Shown piece by piece: positions 9,077-16,999 of a stretch of DNA of 64,000 bases. The notes under the pieces are model-generated. The model did no database searches and was not told the DNA's origin. It saw only the letters and a list, made by a program, of their open reading frames with translations. Numbering within the stretch: position 1 is the stretch's first letter; every line of letters begins with the position of its first letter. The DNA is taken from contig PVBG01000026.1 in NCBI GenBank assembly GCA_002968845.1, positions 1 through 64,000 on the forward strand, read 5' to 3'. The translations under genes and the position numbers were made by a program. The stretch is from Neorhizobium tomejilense (GTDB lineage: Bacteria > Pseudomonadota > Alphaproteobacteria > Rhizobiales > Rhizobiaceae).

Positions 9077-9409
9077 TCAATCCAGATGAAAGACCTCTTC
9101 CATCATCGCCCACCACTCGCCTTCTTTGCGGCTGTCGAGTGGCTTCTGGCAAGGGATGGTGAAAGACCACCATTCCTGATTTTTAGGGTCGGCGGCTATT
9201 TTCGCCATGTCGGCTTTAAAATCGGTGCCGTGATATTCCCAGGTTCCGAACAGCAGGTTCTCCGGTTCGCGCAGGAAGATCGTGTAGTTCCTGATATTGG
9301 CGCGGCTGATGAGGGCGAGCACGTCCGGCCAGACGGCGGCGTGCAGGCGCTTGTATTCCGCGATCATCTGCGGCTCGATGCCGATCACCATGCCCATTCG
9401 CTGCATCAT
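9077..9409 (-). CDS. L-rhamnose/L-fucose mutarotase family protein
   Basis: 110 residues, the normal size of the RhaM-like mutarotase family. It shows EYKRLHAAVWPDVL near the N-terminus, NYTIFLREPENLLFGTWEY in the middle and the acidic/tryptophan-rich end GEWWAMMEEVFHLD. Family role: interconversion of alpha and beta anomers, feeding the correct anomer to the first dehydrogenase. In this fucose operon the likely substrate is L-fucose, possibly L-galactose. It lies between the SDR and the zinc dehydrogenase, 8 bases after the latter. Confidence 0.88.
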   Translation of the reverse strand: MMQRMGMVIGIEPQMIAEYKRLHAAVWPDVLALISRANIRNYTIFLREPENLLFGTWEYHGTDFKADMAKIAADPKNQEWWSFTIPCQKPLDSRKEGEWWAMMEEVFHLD

Positions 9410-9417
9410 CGCCTCCT

Positions 9418-10425
9418 TCAGACTTCCACCAGCGCCTTGACGACGCCGGCCGCCGGATCGGTCAGTCCCGAAAAACGTTCAGGTACTTCCGACAGCAACA
9501 TTCTATGGGTGATCAGGGCCGCGGGGATCTTGCCGTCGCGCATGGCCTGCATCACCCGCTCGAAATCCACGGCCGTCGCATTGCGGCTGCCGAGCAGCGT
9601 CGTCTCGCGCTTGTGGAATTCCGGATCGGAAAAGGTGATGTCGCTCGAAACGATCGAGACGAGCACGTAGGTGCCGCCATGGGCGACGAAACCGAACCCG
9701 CGTTCGATCGCTTTCGGATTGCCTGTCGCATCGAAGACGGCATCGAAGAAGTCGCCACCGGTCAGGCCTGAGAGCTGATCGTGGTCGTCCGGGCCAAGTT
9801 GAACCGTGGAGGCGAGCCCAAGCTGCTGGCGGGCGAAGTCCAGCCGGTCGCCGCGGCTGTCAAGAAGTGTCACCGCTGCGCCCTCGAGCGTCGCGAAGAT
9901 TGCGACCGCCAGCCCGATCGGACCGGCACCGGTGACCAGAACGCTCTGTCCCGGCTCGATCCTGGCGCGGGCAACCGCATGGGCGCCGATTGCCAGAAAT
10001 TCCACCATTGCCGCCTGGTCGAGCGAAAGCCCGTCGGCCTTCAACACGAATGCTTCCGGCAGGCTCAGATATTCGGTCATGCCGCCGTCGCGATGCACGC
10101 CGAGGACGCCGAGGTTGCGGCAGCAATTGGTCCGGCCCTTGAGGCAGGCATGGCAGTGGCCGCAGGAGATGTAGGGCATGATCGAGACGGTATCGCCGAC
10201 CGCAAGCGCACTGCCGGCCGGTGCTTCCTCGACCGTGGCGGCGAGCTCGTGACCCATGACGCGCGGATAAGAGAGATAGGGCTGGTTGCCGGTGAAGATG
10301 TGCAGGTCGGTGCCGCAGACGCCGATGCGCCGCAGCTTCACCAGCACCTCGCCTTCGCCGCGAAGAGGCTTGGGGCGGTCGATAGCGCTGAGTTTCCCCG
10401 GTTCGTCGCAGATGATAGTCAGCAT
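9418..10425 (-). CDS. Zinc dehydrogenase, L-galactonate 5-dehydrogenase (LgoD)-like
   Basis: 335 residues, medium-chain zinc dehydrogenase. Catalytic zinc ligands Cys37 (GVCGTD) and His59-Glu60 (GHE); structural zinc cysteines 88, 91, 94 and 102; cofactor motif GAGPIGLA. The blocks GNQPYLSYPRVMGHE and FSDPEFHKRETTLLGSRNAT closely match those I recall for the E. coli L-galactonate oxidoreductase LgoD. The start at 10425 follows CGGAGCG by about 8 bases; it lies 4 bases after the lactonase stop. If the match holds, it oxidises L-galactonate to D-tagaturonate, a branch not needed for fucose. A general alcohol dehydrogenase role cannot be excluded. Confidence 0.82.
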   Translation of the reverse strand: MLTIICDEPGKLSAIDRPKPLRGEGEVLVKLRRIGVCGTDLHIFTGNQPYLSYPRVMGHELAATVEEAPAGSALAVGDTVSIMPYISCGHCHACLKGRTNCCRNLGVLGVHRDGGMTEYLSLPEAFVLKADGLSLDQAAMVEFLAIGAHAVARARIEPGQSVLVTGAGPIGLAVAIFATLEGAAVTLLDSRGDRLDFARQQLGLASTVQLGPDDHDQLSGLTGGDFFDAVFDATGNPKAIERGFGFVAHGGTYVLVSIVSSDITFSDPEFHKRETTLLGSRNATAVDFERVMQAMRDGKIPAALITHRMLLSEVPERFSGLTDPAAGVVKALVEV

Positions 10426-10429
10426 GTTC

Positions 10430-11248
10430 TTACGCTCCGAGTCGATAGAAACGCTGGGCATTGCCGCCGAAGACCTCGCCATGAGCGTCGGCGGGCACGA
10501 TATCGAGGCATTGGTCCAGCCAGGCCTGGTAGTCTCCGGCAAGCCTCAGCACCGGCCAATCGCTGCCCCAGATGACCCGTTCCCGGCTAAAGAGGTCGAA
10601 AATGGTTTCGGCATAGGGCCGCACCGCCTGGGGCTTCTGGTCGCCCGCCTCGGTCAGCAGGCCGGAAAGCTTGCAATGAACGTTCGGCAGTTCGGCGAGC
10701 ACTTTCATGCGCGCATACCAGTCGATGAAACGGCCTTCAGAGATCGGCGGCTTGGCGCCGTGGTCGATCACGATCGGCAGGCCAGGGTGTCGCCGGGCGA
10801 AGGCGAGCAGCGGTTCGAGATGGCGCGGCAGCACCAGCGCATCGAAGACCAGATTGTGCTCGCACATGGCGGCAACAGCGGCGTCGAGCGCGGGATCGCC
10901 GATCCAGTGGTCGTCGGCGATATCCTGCAGCATCGGCCGTAGCCCTTTGAGTTTCGGATGCCGGGCCAGTCGGGCTATGGCGGCAGGTGCGCCGGGCGCT
11001 TTCATGTTGGTCCAGCCGACCACGCCAAGGATGAAAGGCGTGTTGTCGGCGAGATCGAGCATGAAGGCGGTGTCCGCTTCGCTCTCCATGGTCTGCACCA
11101 GCACCGTGCCGTCGATGCCGGCGGCCTCAAGAAGCGGGCGCATATCGCCGGGCAGGAAGTCCCGATGAATTGCCTGAAGCTCGGCCGGCGGCCATTGGCC
11201 GGTCCGGTCCGCGATCCGCCAGAAATGCTGATGCGCGTCGACCCGCAT
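10430..11248 (-). CDS. Amidohydrolase; probable L-fuconolactone hydrolase
   Basis: 272 residues of the amidohydrolase-related family. The metal-site motif DAHQHFW opens the protein (His6, His8); KGLRPMLQDI, VIDHGAKP and WGSDWPV are the other barrel motifs expected in the sugar-lactonase group. Reaction expected: hydrolysis of L-fucono-lactone to L-fuconate, following the aldose dehydrogenase encoded just upstream (3-base gap). L-galactono-lactone is a plausible second substrate, since the two differ only at C6. Cytoplasmic; no signal sequence. Confidence 0.88.
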   Translation of the reverse strand: MRVDAHQHFWRIADRTGQWPPAELQAIHRDFLPGDMRPLLEAAGIDGTVLVQTMESEADTAFMLDLADNTPFILGVVGWTNMKAPGAPAAIARLARHPKLKGLRPMLQDIADDHWIGDPALDAAVAAMCEHNLVFDALVLPRHLEPLLAFARRHPGLPIVIDHGAKPPISEGRFIDWYARMKVLAELPNVHCKLSGLLTEAGDQKPQAVRPYAETIFDLFSRERVIWGSDWPVLRLAGDYQAWLDQCLDIVPADAHGEVFGGNAQRFYRLGA

Positions 11249-11251
11249 GGT

Positions 11252-12265
11252 TCAGCGCTCCTCGCCGGGCAGCGGCGCGCCATCGGCGATCAGCCCGCGG
11301 GCTTTCAGGCGGGACCAGAAGGAGGCGGGGATTTGCTCTCCGAACCAGTCGACATTCGCCTTGATCTGTTCGGCGGTGCGTGCGCCGGAGACGACCGTCA
11401 CCACGGCTGGATGGGCCAGCGGAAACTGCAATGCCGCCGCCTGCAGGCTGACGCCCTCTTCCTCGCAGGCCGCGCGCAACACGTCGACGCGGGCGAGGAT
11501 ATCGGCCGGCGCGTCGGCATAGTTGAATTTGCGGTTGCCGGCGAGCAGGCCGGAATTGAACGGCCCGGCCACCACGATGCCGACGCCCTGGCTGGCGCAG
11601 TCGTCCATGAACGAGAGGCTCTGCTGTTCGAGTAGCGTATAACGGCCGGCGAGCATGGCGACGTCGATATCGAAGACCTGCATCGCGTCGCGGATGATCT
11701 CCCATTCGTTGACGCCGAGGCCGACCGCCTTGGTAAGTCCTTCCTCACGTAGCTTCTTCAGCGCGCGGAAGCCGCCGCCGGCGGTCAGCTGGTACCAGTA
11801 GTGCTGATGCCGGTCGCCATGGGTCATGCTGCCGATATCGTGGATGTAGAGAATATCGGGCTTGAGGATGCCGAGCCGCTGCTGGCTTGCCTCGAAGGAC
11901 CACATGATGCCGTCATAGCTGTAGTCGAAGACCGGCCGGAAGGGCAGCGGCTCGACATATCCGTCTTCCTGCGAGCCGACCGTCTCGTCCGGCTGCATGA
12001 GCCGGCCGACCTTGGTGCTGAGCACGAAGTCGCCGCGTGGCAGGTCCGTCAGCATGGTGCCGAGCCGCCGTTCGGAGCGCGTGTATCCGTAGAAGGGAGC
12101 CGTATCGTAATAACGGATGCCCGCCTCCCAGGCGGCTCCAAAGGCGCCGGCCGATTCCTCGTAAGAGGTCTTGTGGTAGAGACTGCCCATCTGCGCGCAG
12201 CCGAGCCCCATCTGGGTCAATTCGACGGAGGCGTGGGGCAGCTTGCGGCGCTCAGTGACATTCAT
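11252..12265 (-). CDS. Aldo/keto reductase; probable L-fucose (D-threo-aldose) 1-dehydrogenase
   Basis: 337 residues from the ATG at 12265. Aldo/keto reductase catalytic residues: Asp54 and Tyr59 in RYYDTAPFYG, Lys85 in LSTKVGR, and the following LYIHDIGS block. The long PFRPVFDYSYDGIMWSFEAS segment is typical of the D-threo-aldose 1-dehydrogenase (L-fucose dehydrogenase) subgroup. Expected reaction: L-fucose or L-galactose to the aldonolactone with NAD(P). It is followed after 3 bases by the lactonase, which would use the product. Confidence 0.88.
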   Translation of the reverse strand: MNVTERRKLPHASVELTQMGLGCAQMGSLYHKTSYEESAGAFGAAWEAGIRYYDTAPFYGYTRSERRLGTMLTDLPRGDFVLSTKVGRLMQPDETVGSQEDGYVEPLPFRPVFDYSYDGIMWSFEASQQRLGILKPDILYIHDIGSMTHGDRHQHYWYQLTAGGGFRALKKLREEGLTKAVGLGVNEWEIIRDAMQVFDIDVAMLAGRYTLLEQQSLSFMDDCASQGVGIVVAGPFNSGLLAGNRKFNYADAPADILARVDVLRAACEEEGVSLQAAALQFPLAHPAVVTVVSGARTAEQIKANVDWFGEQIPASFWSRLKARGLIADGAPLPGEER

Positions 12266-12339
12266 GGGATCGTCCGAAGTCCTTTGGAATAGGATCACGG
12301 ACGCGCACCATTCGCGATGCGCGCCCGCTGGGGGTAAGG

Positions 12340-13281
12340 TTAGTAGAGAACGTTCTTGGCTTCCGGCTTGTCGATATTGTCCTTGGTGACGACGACGACA
12401 CCGGTATCGACGAACTTTTCGACCTTCTCCTTGTTGATCGACTGGAGCACGGTCTTGACGCCGAGTTCACCCATCTGGAAGGAGCCCTGTACCGCGATGG
12501 CGGAAAGCGTTCCGTCTTTCACGAACTCCTGCAGGTCTTGGTTTCCGTCAAACCCGATCGCGACCACCTTGCCGGCCTTGCCGGACTGTTTCAGCGCGCG
12601 GCCCATGCCGATCGCCGTCGGCTCGTTGGCGCCGAAAATGCCCTTGAGGTCGGAATTGGCGGCAAGCACGTCGGTCGTCTGGTTGAGCGCGGTCGCCATC
12701 TGGGACTGCGAGTAGAACGGTCCGACGATCGTCAGCTTCGAGTTCGCCTTGATGTAGTCGGTAAATCCGCCGACGCGGCCGATTTCCGAGCCGGCACCCG
12801 CGACGTAGGACATCACGGCGATCTTGCCTTCCTTGCCGACCTTGTCGATCAGCGCCTTGGCAGCAAGCTCGCCGGCCTTCTTGTTGTCGGTGGCGAGGAA
12901 CGACTGGTAATACTGCTCGGACCCCTTGGCGAGCAGCGAGTCGACGATGATGACCGGAATGCGGGCTTCCCAGGCCTTCTTCACGGCCGGAACCAGTGCG
13001 TCCGGATCGGACGGCGCCAGTACGATGCCGGAAACCTTGCGGTTGACGGCGTTCTCGACCATGTTGACCTGGTCGGCGATCGCGGATTCCGCAGCCGGTC
13101 CCTGGAAGGTCATGGTGTTGCTGCCCCCGCCGGCCTTCATGGCGGCATCGGCTCCCTTCTGGACATTCTGCCAGAAGGTGGAATTGACGGTCTTCACGAT
13201 GACGGCGATTTCGCCAGCCTGAGCCGAGAACGCAGTCAGTGCGATCACGGATGTCAGCAGTGCGGCAGCAAGCTTTTTCAT
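12340..13281 (-). CDS. Sugar ABC transporter, substrate-binding protein
   Basis: 313 residues. A signal peptide (MKKLAAALLTSVIALTAFSA, cleavage expected after AQA at 20-22) sends it to the periplasm. The mature part is a periplasmic-binding-protein type 1 fold: AVIVKTVNSTFW, GIVLAPSDPDALVPAV, PVIIVDS, IFGANEPTAIGMGRA and AIGFDGN, as in ribose-type binding proteins. GGAGGAAG precedes the ATG at 13281. Third gene of the operon, after the ATPase and permease. By context it binds L-fucose and perhaps L-galactose. Confidence 0.92.
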   Translation of the reverse strand: MKKLAAALLTSVIALTAFSAQAGEIAVIVKTVNSTFWQNVQKGADAAMKAGGGSNTMTFQGPAAESAIADQVNMVENAVNRKVSGIVLAPSDPDALVPAVKKAWEARIPVIIVDSLLAKGSEQYYQSFLATDNKKAGELAAKALIDKVGKEGKIAVMSYVAGAGSEIGRVGGFTDYIKANSKLTIVGPFYSQSQMATALNQTTDVLAANSDLKGIFGANEPTAIGMGRALKQSGKAGKVVAIGFDGNQDLQEFVKDGTLSAIAVQGSFQMGELGVKTVLQSINKEKVEKFVDTGVVVVTKDNIDKPEAKNVLY

Positions 13282-13301
13282 GTCTTCCTCCTCTTTTCGT
13301 T

Positions 13302-13324
13302 GGCCTGAAAAGGCCGGTTTTTTT
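13302..13324 (-). other. Intercistronic hairpin between permease and binding protein
   Basis: GGCCT-GAAA-AGGCC (13302-13315) lies in the 98-base gap between the permease and binding-protein genes, next to a run of T on the plus strand. On the operon transcript it is a stem-loop preceded by A7. Such stems often set differential stability so that binding protein is made in excess. On the plus strand it also resembles a terminator. Confidence 0.4.
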
Positions 13325-13379
13325 AGAGAGCTCCTCACTCCCTTGACGTCTCGCGGGTAAAGGTCCGCGTGCCCTTATC

Positions 13380-14408
13380 TCAGCGGCGGTTGCGCAGCTG
13401 GTCGATCCATACGGTGACCAGAATGACGAGGCCGATGATGATCTGCTGCGTGAAGGCGGAGACGCCGTTCATGTTGAGGCCGTTGCGAAGGATGCCGATC
13501 ACGAAGGCGCCGATCGCGGTTCCGGAAATCGTACCGACGCCGCCGATCAGCGAGGTGCCGCCGATGACGGCGCTGGCGATCGCATCCAGTTCGTACATCA
13601 CGCCCTCGTTCGGCTGGGCGGTGACGAGGCGCGACATCAGCACGCAGCCGGTCAGGCCGGCGAGCGTGCCGGAGAGAACATAGGTGAAGCTGACGATGCG
13701 GGCGACATTGACGCCCGAAAGCCGCGCCGCATCGGCATTCGAGCCGACCGCATAGATATGCCGGCCGAGCACCGAGCGGTTGAGCATGTAGGAGACGGCG
13801 ATCGCGATCGCGATCATCAGGATGACCGGGTAGGGGATGCCGGGAAAAACGATGGTCGGGAAGCCGTCGTCGCCGATGGTGACGACCCGGAAGAGCGAGC
13901 CGTTGCCGAGCTCGCCGAAGGATTCGCCGAGCCCCGAGACGGCCCGCGCGCCGGTGATCTGCAGCGCCACGCCGCGGGCGATCAGCATCATGCCGAGTGT
14001 CGCAATGAACGGCGGCAGCTTCATCTGGGTGACGAGAATGCCGTTGATGTAACCGCAGGCCGAGCCGGTGAGGATGCCGCAGATCATGCCGAGCCAGACG
14101 GGCGTTCCGAAATCCTTGACCGCCAGCGCCGCGACCACCCCGGAAAGCGCCAGGACCGAGCCGACCGACAGGTCGATGCCGCCGGTGATGATGACGCAGG
14201 TGGCGCCGATGCCGAGAAAGGCGATCGAGGTCACCTGCAGCGCCACCGTCATGCCGTTGTCGATGGTGAAGAAGGCGCTGCTGGTCGCCGAAAAGACGCC
14301 GATCAGCACGAACAGGCTGCCGAGCGCGGCGAATTTCTGGATGATATCCTTCTGGCGGTCGCTGAACGTGCCGCTCTTCTGTTTCGAAACTTCGGTAATG
14401 TCAGCCAT
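13380..14408 (-). CDS. Sugar ABC transporter, permease
   Basis: 342 residues with about ten hydrophobic segments, ribose-type (RbsC-like) inner-membrane permease. Typical blocks are GIGATCVIITGGIDLSVGSV, SGTLAGLTGC and AVIGGTSLIGGVGTISGT. GAGGGC precedes the ATG at 14408, which is 9 bases after the ATPase gene, so the two are probably translated together. It forms the membrane channel of the importer with the flanking ATPase and binding protein. Confidence 0.93.
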   Translation of the reverse strand: MADITEVSKQKSGTFSDRQKDIIQKFAALGSLFVLIGVFSATSSAFFTIDNGMTVALQVTSIAFLGIGATCVIITGGIDLSVGSVLALSGVVAALAVKDFGTPVWLGMICGILTGSACGYINGILVTQMKLPPFIATLGMMLIARGVALQITGARAVSGLGESFGELGNGSLFRVVTIGDDGFPTIVFPGIPYPVILMIAIAIAVSYMLNRSVLGRHIYAVGSNADAARLSGVNVARIVSFTYVLSGTLAGLTGCVLMSRLVTAQPNEGVMYELDAIASAVIGGTSLIGGVGTISGTAIGAFVIGILRNGLNMNGVSAFTQQIIIGLVILVTVWIDQLRNRR

Positions 14409-14417
14409 GTTATGCCC

Positions 14418-16016
14418 TCATCCTGCCGACCGAGCGTAGCCGGAGGCGTATCGCATGATCTCTTCCTGGTCGGTTTTCGCAGTCTCCAGCACGCCGGTGA
14501 TCCGGCCCTGGTGGAAGACGGCGACGCGGTCGGTCATGCCGAGAATTTCCGGAAGCTCGGAACTGATCAGCACGACGCCGATGCCGTTTGCCGCAAGCTC
14601 GTCCATGATCCGGTAGATCGCGAGCTTGGCGCCCACGTCGATGCCGCGGGTCGGTTCGTCGAAGAACAGGATCTTGGATTTCCGGAACAGCCACTTGCCG
14701 ATGATGATCTTCTGCTGGTTGCCGCCCGAAAGCAGCCGCACCGGCTGCTTGATCGAGGGCGTGCGGATGTTCAGGAGATCGATGTACTCTTTCGTCGCCC
14801 GGGCATGCTTGGCAAAGTCGATCAGGCCGAAGCGGTTCGAGACCGCCTCCATGTTGGCGAGCGTCATGTTGACGTCGACCGGCATCTTGACCGCCAGCCC
14901 TTGCGCCTTCCGGTCCTCGGACAGATAGGCGATGCCGGCGGTGATCGCATCGCGCGGCGAGGTGATGGTCAGCGTATGGCCATGCAGGGTGACCGTGCCG
15001 GTATCGAGCGGATCGGCGCCGAAGATAGCGCGCGCCACTTCCGTGCGTCCGGCGCCCATCAGGCCGGCAAAGCCGAGGATCTCGCCGCGGCGCAGCGTGA
15101 AGGAAATATCGCGGAAGACGCCGGCGCGCGAAAGGCCTTGCGCCGAGAAGATGACCTCGTCGCTCGGGACCGAGGTCCGTTCCGGAAACTTCTCCTCCAG
15201 CGACCGGCCGACCATTTTGGAGACGATCGCGTCGATGCTGGTGGCGACAAAATCGTCGGTGGCGATGTAGCGGCCGTCGCGCAGCACCGTGACCCGGTCG
15301 ACGATCTCGGACATTTCGTCGAGCCTATGCGAGATATAGACGATGCCGACGCCCGACGCCTTCAGGTCGCGGATGACCTTGAACAGCAGCCGCGTCTCCT
15401 GCTCGGTCAGCGACGACGTCGGTTCGTCCATGATCAGCACTTCGGCGTCGAGAGACAGCGCCTTGGCGATCTCGACCATCTGGCACTGGGCGACGGACAG
15501 GCCCCGCACCGGACGATCCGGATTGATGTCGACCCCCAGCCGGTCGAGGCAGCGCTTGGCGTCGGCGCGCAGCTTCTTGCGGTCGACGAGGAAGCTTCCG
15601 CCGAGGAAACCACGGCGCGGCTCGCGGGCGAGATAGATGTTTTCCGCCACCGTCAGGTGCGGCACGAGATTGAGTTCCTGGTGGATGATGGCGATGCCGG
15701 CGGCTTCGGATTCCCGCGTCGAGGAGAAATGCCGTTCCTCGCCCTTGTAGGTGATCGTGCCGGCGCTCGGCTGGTAGACGCCGCTGACGATCTTCATCAG
15801 CGTCGATTTGCCTGCGCCGTTTTCGCCGCAGACCGCATGAACCTCACCGCGGCGGAGGTCGAAATGGACGTTGGCAAGCGCTTTGACGCCCGGGAAGTCC
15901 TTGCTGATATTGTCGAGGCGCAGCAGCGGCTGGGTGTTGGAAGCCGATGCGGCACGGCCCGGCAGCATGGCGGCGCCATGCATAGTCTGCCCAAGCTCGG
16001 CCGGACGGTTTTCCAC
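14418..16016 (-). CDS. Sugar ABC transporter, double ATP-binding protein
   Basis: 532 residues from GTG at 16016, chosen because GGAGG lies 5 bases before it; longer in-frame starts lack a signal. Two fused nucleotide-binding domains, as in RbsA: the first has Walker A GENGAGKST, signature LSVAQCQMVEIAKAL and Walker B VLIMDEPTSSL; the second has the degenerate Walker A GLMGAGRTEVARA, then LLSGGNQQKIIIGKWL and ILFFDEPTRGID. Energises sugar import with the next two genes. First gene of the operon and divergent from the regulator at 16255. Confidence 0.93.
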   Translation of the reverse strand: MENRPAELGQTMHGAAMLPGRAASASNTQPLLRLDNISKDFPGVKALANVHFDLRRGEVHAVCGENGAGKSTLMKIVSGVYQPSAGTITYKGEERHFSSTRESEAAGIAIIHQELNLVPHLTVAENIYLAREPRRGFLGGSFLVDRKKLRADAKRCLDRLGVDINPDRPVRGLSVAQCQMVEIAKALSLDAEVLIMDEPTSSLTEQETRLLFKVIRDLKASGVGIVYISHRLDEMSEIVDRVTVLRDGRYIATDDFVATSIDAIVSKMVGRSLEEKFPERTSVPSDEVIFSAQGLSRAGVFRDISFTLRRGEILGFAGLMGAGRTEVARAIFGADPLDTGTVTLHGHTLTITSPRDAITAGIAYLSEDRKAQGLAVKMPVDVNMTLANMEAVSNRFGLIDFAKHARATKEYIDLLNIRTPSIKQPVRLLSGGNQQKIIIGKWLFRKSKILFFDEPTRGIDVGAKLAIYRIMDELAANGIGVVLISSELPEILGMTDRVAVFHQGRITGVLETAKTDQEEIMRYASGYARSAG

Positions 16017-16186
16017 ATTTGCCTCCCCGGGCCGGTCAGGCCCATTCGCCGGCGGCTCCTCCCTCCGGCGTTGATAATGGGTAAACCTGAGGGCGGAAGT
16101 GGTCAAGCCAATTTTTTCAGGACCAAGCCGCAGACCCGTGACGGCAAAAGGAACAACAGGCGAAAGTGAATAAAGTCGTTAAAAAT

Positions 16187-16209
16187 CAACGATGAAAATT
16201 TCATTGTTG
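16187..16209. promoter_or_regulatory. Palindromic operator candidate
   Basis: CAACGATGAAA-A-TTTCATTGTTG is an 11-bp half-site palindrome with one mismatch, centred in the 238-base region between the divergent importer operon and the FadR-type regulator. Its position and symmetry fit a dimeric GntR-family repressor binding site. Confidence 0.6.
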
Positions 16210-16254
16210 CTCTCCGCACGCCTCCTGATATGGTAAGGCCACATTGTCAGGACG

Positions 16255-16965
16255 ATGAAATTCATGAACGGACCCATTAAGACGGCAGAACCGCGGCGGC
16301 TGTATCAGCAGATTGCCGACCAGATCCGGGTGCTGATCCAGGGCGGCCAGTTTCCGGCCGGCGCACGCCTGCCGGCCGAGCGGGAGCTTGCCCAGCAGCT
16401 TGGTGTCTCGCGCCCGTCCCTGCGTGAAGCGCTGATCGCGCTGGAGATCGACGGAAGCGTCGAAATCCGAATGGGGTCGGGCATCTACGTGACGGCCGAG
16501 CCGGACCGCCGGCCATGGCAAAGCGGCTCCATGGGCGAAAGCCCGCTTGAGTTGATGCAGGCAAGGGCCGCCGTCGAAGGCGCGGTCATCCTGCTCACAG
16601 CGGCAAAAGTCACGCCGGAGACGTTGCGGTCGCTGCGCCAGACGCTCGACCAGATGCGCACGGAAATCGCCGAAGGGCGCAAGGCACTCGACCTTGACCG
16701 GCTTTTCCACCTGACCATCGCCAGCCAGTCGGGCAATTCGGTGTTGGCGCATATCGTCGGCGACCTGTTCGACGAGCGCCACAGCCCGATGTCGGCGCAG
16801 ATCCGGGTGCGGTTCGAGACCCCGCAGACCTGGGGCGCTGCCCTGGCCGAACACGAGGCGATCTATGCGGCGCTGGAAACACGCAATCCGCTTCTCGCCC
16901 AGGCGATGATGCATGCACATCTGGAGGAATCGAAACAGCGCTGGATGAATCACGAGACCCGGTGA
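16255..16965 (+). CDS. GntR/FadR-family transcriptional regulator
   Basis: 236 residues. The N-terminal winged helix holds PRRLYQQIADQIRVLIQGGQ and FPAGARLPAERELAQQLGVS with SRPSLREALIALE; the C-terminal FCD-type helical domain has the metal/ligand-site pattern DLDRLFHLTIA, SGNSVLAHI and EHEAIYAALE. Such regulators usually repress a sugar-acid operon and release on binding an intermediate. It is divergent from the importer operon and followed after 34 bases by the UxaA-family gene, so it likely controls both, through the palindrome at 16187-16209. Confidence 0.92.
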   Translation: MKFMNGPIKTAEPRRLYQQIADQIRVLIQGGQFPAGARLPAERELAQQLGVSRPSLREALIALEIDGSVEIRMGSGIYVTAEPDRRPWQSGSMGESPLELMQARAAVEGAVILLTAAKVTPETLRSLRQTLDQMRTEIAEGRKALDLDRLFHLTIASQSGNSVLAHIVGDLFDERHSPMSAQIRVRFETPQTWGAALAEHEAIYAALETRNPLLAQAMMHAHLEESKQRWMNHETR

Positions 16966-16999
16966 TATTCCTGTGGCTGTTTCGGGAGGAAACAAAAAA

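Noticed and set aside
13758..16169. An 803-codon plus-strand frame over the permease and ATPase genes
   Set aside because: Shadow of the minus-strand transporter genes, with no motif or start signal.
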